From the NCBI GenBank assembly GCA_032821775.1, contig JAVLRN010000018.1, positions 372,001-436,000 of the forward strand: a stretch of DNA of 64,000 nt. Direction: 5' to 3'. The notes beneath the pieces are model-generated. The model worked only from the letters and a program-made list of their open reading frames with translations, did not search any database and was not told the DNA's origin. The position numbers and the translations under genes were made by a program. How positions within the stretch are numbered: position 1 is the stretch's first letter; every line of letters starts with the position of its first letter. This document shows, piece by piece, positions 56,390 through 64,000 of the stretch. Source of the DNA: Sanguinoderma infundibulare (taxonomy: Eukaryota; Basidiomycota; Agaricomycetes; Polyporales; Polyporaceae).

Positions 56390-58552
56390 TCAGCCGGCCT
56401 GGAAGACGGCCGGGCCCGCGAGGATGTGGCCGTTCAGCGCCGAGATGTTGGCCGGGGTGATGGGCACAGCGTCGTCAACGATGGCGAGGTACGTCGTGCC
56501 GTTGATGATGTTGAAGAACTGGGGCTGCGCCGTCGCGCCCGAGCTGTTCGTGATCATCGTCAGGTTCGTGTACGTCGTGTTCAGCTGCGAGATCCACGCG
56601 ACGAAGGCAGGTGGGCCCGTGGCAGTCGTGTTCGTCGTATACGAGCCGTTCGGGCCGACCGACCCCCCCGGGCTCTCCCAGGAGAGGCCGACGACGAAGC
56701 CGGGCTGGGAGAGCGGGACGGAGCGGTTGTGGGTGATGGCGGGGCCGTTGACGTCCAACCCGTACAGGGTCGACGCGTTCGGGTTGTTCTGCGAGGCGTT
56801 GGGGTTAGCAATCGAAGTTTGGAGACGAGGACAGGCAGCGAGCGCACCGTGATGTTCAACGCCGGGAAGTTCTGCCAGGCGATTAGGGTGTTGTCTACGG
56901 GGCAGTTCGTGATGTACGGAGCGAGGAGAGTCCAAGCCATGCTCTGCGAGATGCCAGTCCCGAAATTCACAGGCATGGGGAAGAGGCCCTCGAACTGGCG
57001 GAGGATCTGCTGCTGGCGGGCCTCGGTCGCGACCGACTGGAGGAGGAGGTTCGCAGCAGCGCGCGAGTCGAGATGCTCGAGGAAGCCGTACACGCCCGAC
57101 TCGCCCCAGGCAAGGAGCTTCGCCGAAAAGTCAAGGAAGTCGCGGACGGTCGTGAATGGGTAGGTGTAGTTGCACCTCCCAGCAGCGACACCCACTGCGT
57201 AGACCACCAAGTCAGTTACTGCGAATACGAAAAGGAAACGAAGACATACTGCCGATGATGTTCGTGAGCATGTTGGTGTGAGCGACCTCTTGGTCGGCCA
57301 TGAATTGGATAAGGTAGCGGTCATCAGCAGACAGGCCCGCATCCTCAAAGTCCATCACCGTGAAGTTCGAGAGCGCATAGCGGAACACGTCGAGCTCGAT
57401 GTATTGTTGATAAAGGGCCAATGTCTGGAAGACAGAATGATAATTGATGAGGTATGACAACGCTTTGATGGCACGTGTAGAACATACCAAAGACTGGAAG
57501 TCGTAGTCCGACAAAGGACGGTACAACGGCGCGGTCGCGTTAGTTTCTAGACCACCCGCAGGGGTATACGGCGCCGTCTCGGGAACCGTGGTCGGGTTGG
57601 GCGGGGCAGGTGGTTCGTACGTCTGAGTGGGGACAGGGACTGAGGTCGGCGGCGGCGAAACGGTAGTCGGATTGCCCGTTGTCGGTGATGGGGTGGGGAA
57701 AGGCGTGGTCGTGGTGCCCGTTGAGGAGCTCGTGGGGAAGCTCGTGGGGAAGCTCGTGGGGAATGTCGTCGGGAATGTCGTCGGGAAGCTGGTCGCGGTG
57801 CCGGTCGGCGAGCTCGTGGGGAAGCTCGTCGGGAATGTCGTTGGGAATGTCGTCGGGAATGGGCTGCTCGTCGGCGAGCTGGTCGGGAAGCTGGTCGGGA
57901 ACGTCGTCGGGAATGGGCTACTCGTCGGCGAGGTGGTCGGGAAGCTGGTCGGGAACGTCGTCGGGAATGGGCTGCTCGTCGGGCTCCCCGTGGGCGAGGT
58001 GGTCGGGAAGCTGGTGGGAACACTTGTCGGGAAGCTGGTGGGAATACTTGTCGGGAAGGTCGTGGGGCTGCTCGTCGGGGAGCTGGTCGGAACACTTGTC
58101 GGGAAGCTCGTTGGGAAACTCGTGGGGCTACCTGTCGGGGAGCTCGTGGAGAAGGTCGTTGGGAAGGTCGTGGGGAAGGTCGTGGGGACGCTCGTTGGGA
58201 AGCTCGTCGGGAAGGTCGTGGGGCTGGTTGGGCTAACCGTTGGGCTGCTCGTCGGGATGCCTGTCGGGCTGCTTGTCGGGCTGCCTGTCGGGCTACTCGT
58301 CAGGCTGGTCGTAGGGAAGGTCGTGGGGAAGGTTGTTGGGAAAGTCGTGGGGACGGTTGTTGGGAAGGTCGTGGGGACGGTTGTTGGGAAGGTCGTCGGG
58401 GGCGGGCTAGTCGTGGGGAGGCTCGTCGGGGGCGGGCTAGTCGTGGGGAGGCTCGTCGGGGTACTCGCCGTCGTACTCGTCTGCGGGGCCGGAAGGGCCA
58501 CCGCTCTGAGCGCGAGAGACGCCACAACAAGCGGCAGAGCGAGGCGGAACAT
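56390..58552 (-). CDS. Rds1-like secreted protein: Thr/Ser/Pro repeat stalk plus ferritin-like domain
   Basis: Exons 58552-57488, 57424-57250, 57194-56848 and 56788-56390 join in frame. A signal peptide (MFRLALPLVVASLALRAVAL) is followed by about 260 residues of tetrapeptide-like FPTT/FPTS/SPTG repeats, probably O-mannosylated and extended. The ferritin-like (Rds1/Ferritin_2) domain follows: ALYQQYIELDVFRYALSNFT, DAGLSADDRYLIQFMADQEV, AHTNMLTNIIG, FLDFSAKLLAWGESGVYGFL, SRAAANLLLQSVATEARQQQ, FGTGISQSMAWTLLAPYITN; a C-terminal region has several N-glycosylation sequons. Rds1-type proteins respond to stress or starvation in fungi; metal binding is not established. The repeat also leaves an antisense Val/Gly-rich frame open, which is a shadow. 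Confidence 0.82.
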
Positions 58553-60913
58553 GTTGGCGTGCCGTGGGATTCGCCCGTGCGCCCGCTTTCTTTATACCCC
58601 ATCCTTCGCTCCCCGCTCCCGTCCGGCAGGAAAATCGAATCTTAGGTCCAATATTGAGCTTTGGCAGGTTTCCTCATCGGGTGCACAGGACGAGGACGAA
58701 AGAGGAGGTGGTCGTGTTCCATCCGCGTTGCAATTGACGAGGACAGGAGAAGGTACGACGCGTTGGATTATTGAAGGCCTGATCAAGGGCGACGGGTGGC
58801 CTGGCGTGTGATAGGTGAGTGAGGGTCAAGTGTACAATAACGGCAAGAATAGAAGGATGTGGACGTCATTCCCGAGATGTGCTGCCTGCGGAGTACCATA
58901 TACATAAATGCCTTGGCACTCTTGGAGACGCAGGAGTCTTTGACGCACCCGCTGCTTTGACATATCCGCTAGCAGCTGCGGTGAGTCGCCCGCGTCAGGG
59001 CCTATGTCGAGACTTGAACCGGCCACGGTGAATCAGGAATCGAAGTTGTCCAGAAATTAGTAGACGCTAGACCGACGATCTCCTGACCCCCATTGGGCGT
59101 CTCCGTTGCCTTATTCAGCGTGCTTGTGACGTGGCTGCTCCGAGCTCAGTTTTCTGCCACTCCCCTTTTCTGGCTTGCACATCCGACATCGCATGGTTTA
59201 GACGTACAAATGGCTGTCAAATTTCTGACATCCATCGGAGAGTCTGGGTTCCAGCGGATGTGCCGTCAAACGTCGATAGGGCATGAAGACAACGGAAAAT
59301 CAATGGGCGATCATTGGATTTCCAAAGGTCGATCGAGCAATCAATTCCCAAGTTCCGGACTCACCGGGCAAGCTGGGGAAAGTGGGAGGCCGTTGGCTCC
59401 ATGGTAGACGAACTTACGGCGGGATGTCGGCTCCCAACGAACGGTGCGTTAAAAGCCAGTCAGTTCCCACCACTATCAAAAATTCCGACTGGGCGTGTAG
59501 TTCAGTCTTCCTCCTCCACCATCGCGCAGCGACCGAGTCTGTGGTGCGGGCCACACTGCATGACTCGAGGAAAGTATCTCATTGTTCAGTGGATGATGTT
59601 ACGCGACGTCGATTGGTGTGATTCGTTTTGGGTCCTCGGAAACCTTCGCTGCTCATGGAGAAGAGGTTCTCGCACACCCACTGCCAATGTGTCGGCGTTG
59701 TGTAGATCTACGTCCCTGCTGGTGGCGAGGAGCCCATTTTTTTAGGTTGCTACCACCTATCGCAAGCCTTCAAATTTCCACCGCCGTGGGATATGTATCT
59801 CCGTGTCATATGTGGGTGACTGATAACTTCAATGTCTGCCGCACCTGGATAAGCATGTTGGCGGTCTGCAGGGTATGGTACTGTCGGGACCGCAAAGGAG
59901 CCAGTACTAGTAGCTACTGAGCCTCTCACGGAGCGTACGTCAAGGAAGAGAGCACGGAGGTGAGCCTTCCAAACAACAGACTCTCGCGCGCATCGAATTT
60001 TCACTCTGCCAACAGGTCGGATTTAGGTGGGTTGTCCGCTTGCGGGCCCAGCGAGGTTTCTCTGTGCCTCCGAGGTTCAAGCGGCTCGTTAGGGCCACCT
60101 CTCATCCTTTCACACGAACGTCGAGTTGTGACGGATCCGGCTACGATTTTGGCGCAATGTATATATGGTGGTGCTCGCGTAAGTCGATACCGATCAAAGT
60201 TTGCGTACAACTCAATCTGGTCCGCTCCACTCCTCCGGCGGGAGCTTCTCGACGACAACCCTAATGGATCGAGTCAGGTGGAGCTGAGGCTACATGTACG
60301 TATTCCCCTTCATTCAGTGATGACCCGACTGACAATTGGGTGAACACGTCAGTTAGGGTGTCAGGTCCTCGCTCCCGTGGCTTTCTGCAGCCGTGAATCC
60401 TTTCGGGGGCTCTTGAAGCAGCATACGTTGCGTAGGTTCTTTGCATAGTGCTCCAGCCTTCTGGAACCGCCATCGAAGGCTGCCATATCACATGCACCAC
60501 ACTTCACATGCGCACGTGGAACCCGGAGATCCCGAAGCAGCCCCTGACTGCACACATGCGACCTCGCTGAAGATGCACCTCTCGTCCAGAGCCGTCATGC
60601 AAACCAAAGGTTCGTTGTGTGCACACATCTCGGTTCCTTAACCATCCCTAATGCAGCCGAACGTGCTCAGGGTTGCCAGCAGATACCCCTGCGTGTGCTC
60701 GGGCCTTGCTCGGGACACGTCGGCGTAAATGGCGATCGGTTCTTGCCGTCGGCTGACACATGAATGGAAGGTCGTCGCTCCGGCACGACGTTTGGCGAGT
60801 TTTGTGACGGACAAGTATACAAAGGTTGTATAAAGAACCCGAGGTTCGCCATCGAGGACGTTGCAGCTCCCTCAAGTCCTCGCAGCGGTACCCTTCCTCA
60901 AGGCCTTGTCGAG
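58553..60913. other. Long intergenic region, no gene seen
   Basis: 2.36 kb between the divergent Rds1-like and GH55 genes. No ORF with family resemblance. A tRNA-like stretch at 58990-59080 does not fold correctly. The GH55 TATA-like element may be TTGTATAAAG near 60827. Confidence 0.45.
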
Positions 60914-63900
60914 ATGCGTGCGCCATCTCTCCGACCTCTCCTCCTTCCCCTGCTCGCCCTTCTAGGCTTGGGAACGCTAGTCTCGGCTCTCGGCACGTCA
61001 TGCTCTGCGCCGCTGACCAGCGGTACTGCTGCGCCCTCTGCGCCGTTCTGGCTGGAACAGATTCAGCACCAAGGATCCGCGCCGTTCAACCCCAACCCGA
61101 GCGGGTACCAGGTTTTCCGTAACGTCAAAGTATTCTTGTGCTCCTCTAGGCCCTTCTAGTTGGTGGAGACTGAGTGCCTTTCCAGGACTTCGGAGCGAAG
61201 GGCGATGGTGTCACCGATGATACCGCGGCCATCAAGTGAGAGGCTTCCCCCGTGGTGCGTGTGCCTGACGTTCATTCCATGCACAGCGCAGCTATTTCCT
61301 CCGGAAACCGTTGCGGGGACGGGTGTGGTCAATCTTCGTAAGCTTATCATCCCTTTCCGGCGGCGTCTTCTCAGCTGGGTCTTTTAGTGTCTCCCCGGCG
61401 GTCGTCTACTTCCCTAACGGGTAATTCGATCTTCCTGCTCCCCATTTGGCCATTGCTGACCGCCCTTAGAACCTACGTCGTCTCGTCGCCTATCATCTCG
61501 TACTACTACACGCAACTTATCGGAGATGCGAAGCACATGCCGACCCTCGTCGCCGCTGCGAACTTCCAGGGTATCGCTATCATCGGTAAGCATCCTTGTT
61601 CTCTTGGTCACGCAGACCATTGATCCAGATCCATAGACGCGGATCCTGGCTGGTATGTGAACCAGAACAACTTGTAAGTCCTTCTAGAAAAGTCTTGCGG
61701 TGCACATCCGCTAACTTACTGGTAGCTACCATGCCATCCGGAACTTCAGGCTCGACACGACGCGCTTGCCCGCGTCCGCCTTCGGCACGGGTATCCACTG
61801 GCAAGTCTCGCAGGCGACCTCGTTGGCCAACATCGTCTTCCAAATGTCCACGGCTCCCGGCAATGCGCACCAAGGTTCGTTCCAGCCATGTCCGTCGCAT
61901 GAACCAGATCGCTGATCATGATCAACGGTTCGCAGGTATCTGGATGGAAAACGGAAGGTATTGCACAGCTCTAGCTTCGTATCTGATGCGTGTTGCACTG
62001 ACCGGACAACGCCAGTGGCGGTTACATGGGCGGTAAGTCCGAGACTGTTGGATGCGATTCCGTCGACATGGTCTTCATTTCCTTTTGGTAGATCTCGTGT
62101 TCAATGGCGGCAAATACGGCATGTGGGTCGGCAACCAACAGTAAGCCTTCTGCTTGAGTTGGCTCCGTTCAGATAGTTGATCGATCCTTTTAGGTTCACC
62201 GTTCGCAACATCACGGTCAACAACGCACAAATTGGTACGTCGACCCTCATATATGCGCGATCGCCTTCGCTGACGTGGGGCACATTTTAGGTGTACGTAT
62301 CCCTCGCGTTTCCCCAACCTGCCAAAGACCTCACGAGGCATAGGTGTTTGCACTGTGGAACTGGGGATGGACCTTCCAAGGTACGTTGTCCCTACCACGT
62401 CCTGCAGGTTTCTTAATACCGATTGCCTTCCGCAGGGGTTACCATCAACAACTGCTCGATCGGTTTCCAGATCAGTACCGGCGGCACGACTCAGGAGAAC
62501 CAAGGTGTCGGGGGTGAGGCGATCATCGACGCCGTCGTCATCAACACGCCCATTTTCATCCAGAACTCGCAACCGAGCAGCGGCAGTCTCCACGGCGCCC
62601 TCGTCCTGAACAACGTCCGGCTCAACAACGTCCCCATCGCCGTCGGCGTCGCCAACGGGGACGTGGTCCTCAGTGGTGGCACGACGATCATCGACTCGTG
62701 GGCACAGGGCAACGCCTACGTGGGCACGTGTCCCAGCGGACGCTTCATACAGTCGGGCCTCAACTCGATCCACAAGGATCCGAGCTTGCTTGACTCGAGG
62801 GGCAGGATCTTCGGGAAGACGCACCCGCAGTACGAGAACTACGCGCCCGATCAGTTCGTCAGCGTGAAGTCGCAGGGCGCGAAGGGCGACGGTCAGACGG
62901 ACGACACGGCTGCGATCCAGGCGGTCTTCAACAAAGTTCGTCTCAGGTTCTGGTCTAGGGCTGAAACGTTCGGTTTGGGCTGATGGTTGGGCGCATCTGT
63001 AGTTCGCGGGCTGCAAGATCATCTTCTTCGATGCGGGTGTTTATGTCGTTTCGAACACCATCACTATCCCTGCGGGTACTCAAGTCGTCGGAGAGGCCTG
63101 GTCCACTATCCTCGGGACTGGCAGTGTATTTATAGACTACAACAACCGTGAGTCGTCTCGCTTCATTTCAGCGTCATAATACTGATCACGATCACAGCTC
63201 GTGTTGTCGTCCGCGCCGGTGACACGGGCTCTACGGGCGTCCTTGAAATCACCGACATGATCTTCTCGACCCGAGGCCCTGGTATGTGCGTTACGCTCCA
63301 GAGTTTACTCTTGACCTGACGCACTCTGCGTAGCTGCCGGCGCCATCGTTGTCGAGTGGAACGTTCATGACCCCGCGGGCAAGCAGGGTGCTGCTGGTGC
63401 CTGGGACACGCACATCATCCTTGGCGGGAGTGCGTATGCACGATGATATCACTCTCGCGCTCCTCCTGATCGTTGCCTACAGAGGCCGGGACCAACCTCC
63501 AGGCGAGCCAGTGCCCGACTAGTGGGGCTGGCGGGGACAACTGCTTCGCAGCATTCATGGGCCTTCACCTCACCCCCCAGTCCAGCGCATATCTCGAGGT
63601 GAGCGTTGCAGCGATGTGGCAAGGAAAAACGGACACTCAACTGCCACTCTGCAGGGCTTGTGGGTGTGGACGGCGGATCACGATCTCGACTCTGGTCCGC
63701 AGATAAACCTCTGGACCGGACGTGGAATCATGTCCGAGTCGCAGGGCCCCGTATGGCTGATCGGGACGGCCAGTGAGTGGACATGATCCCCAGGCACGTC
63801 GCGCGTCGCTGAAGGTTTGATGCGCAGGCGAGCATGCTATCATCTATCAGTACTACCTCCTCAACGCAAGAAACCACTACATGGGCCTCATCCAAACCGA

Positions 63901-64000
63901 GACGGTGCGCCTGAATCTCGTACCCTTCTTTTCTGGTCTGGCAGCTGACGATAGCCTCCGTCCCTGCCAGCCGTACTTCCAACCTAACCCTGTCCCACCT
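60914..64000 (+). CDS. GH55 exo-beta-1,3-glucanase (3' end outside window)
   Basis: Secreted enzyme that releases glucose or gentiobiose from beta-1,3-glucans (laminarin, fungal wall). Signal peptide MRAPSLRPLLLPLLALLGLG; then FWLEQIQHQGSAPFNPNPSG, DFGAKGDGVTDDTAAI (first right-handed beta-helix), HAIRNFRLDTTRLPASAFGT, IHWQVSQATSLANIVFQMST, VTINNCSIGFQIS, then the interdomain repeat of the start motif SQGAKGDGQTDDTAAIQAVF (second helix), GCKIIFFDAGVYVVSNTITI, VVEWNVHDPAGKQGAAGAWD, DNCFAAFMGLHLTPQSSAYL and LWVWTADHDLDSG. More than fifteen short exons join in frame. Two-helix architecture and motifs are those of the whole family; roughly the last 100 residues lie beyond the edge. Confidence 0.9.

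Noticed and set aside
57627..58811. 394-residue Val/Gly-rich ORF antisense to the Rds1-like stalk
   Set aside because: Produced by the FPT repeat on the other strand; no family features.
58985..59085. tRNA-like stretch on the minus strand (GGTTCAAGTCTCG)
   Set aside because: The T stem and acceptor stem do not pair, so no cloverleaf could be drawn.
59093..59745. ORFs in the Rds1-GH55 intergenic region
   Set aside because: No signal peptide, domain or conserved splicing pattern recognised.

Overview
The window is nuclear DNA of a filamentous basidiomycete, most likely an agaricomycete of the wood-decay type. Genes are broken by many short GT-AG introns (about 50-70 bp), and the gene families (GH27, GH55, Rds1-like ferritin proteins, SPT23/MGA2, Ser-rich single-pass membrane proteins) are those of Agaricomycetes. 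No tRNA, rRNA, CRISPR or bacterial feature was supported. Exon models were read by eye.

Two kinds of DNA alternate. Conserved single-copy blocks: (i) 5.7-20.0 kb with a HicA-like-domain protein (-), a GYP1-type TBC Rab-GAP (+), a NUP2/NUP50 nucleoporin (-) and an ER-tethered SPT23/MGA2 transcription factor (+); (ii) 36.9-43.2 kb with a Ser-rich single-pass membrane protein, a conserved small membrane protein and an Ap4A phosphorylase, all (+); (iii) 52.3-64.0 kb with two related secreted proteins (-), an Rds1-like secreted ferritin-fold protein (-) and a GH55 beta-1,3-glucanase (+, running off the right edge).

Between them lie repeated copies of one accessory module: a secreted proline-rich repeat protein (PRP) and a GH27 alpha-galactosidase-like gene, transcribed divergently from a shared region of about 2 kb. 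There are four PRP copies (A-D) and six GH27 copies (a-f). The modules face opposite ways: 0.9-5.5 kb is an inverted copy of 20.6-26.0 kb around block (i), and 29.1-36.3 kb is an inverted copy of 43.6-47.7 kb around block (ii). GH27-f at 50-52 kb lacks a PRP partner. Some copies decay: GH27-d is frameshifted and cut off inside an F-box-like gene, GH27-e has lost its catalytic core, and PRP-A is reduced to about one repeat. Even the open GH27 copies show changes at or near catalytic positions.

One inverted-repeat arm carries a 1.9 kb insertion with terminal inverted repeats and a TTA target duplication that has captured a four-exon aldehyde dehydrogenase fragment; the other arm gives the empty site. 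A separate 99-bp near-perfect inverted repeat lies at 27.2-27.4 kb. The most promising unexplained system is the multiplied, flipping PRP/GH27 module: a secreted repeat precursor-like protein paired with a secreted glycosidase fold whose catalytic residues are drifting.
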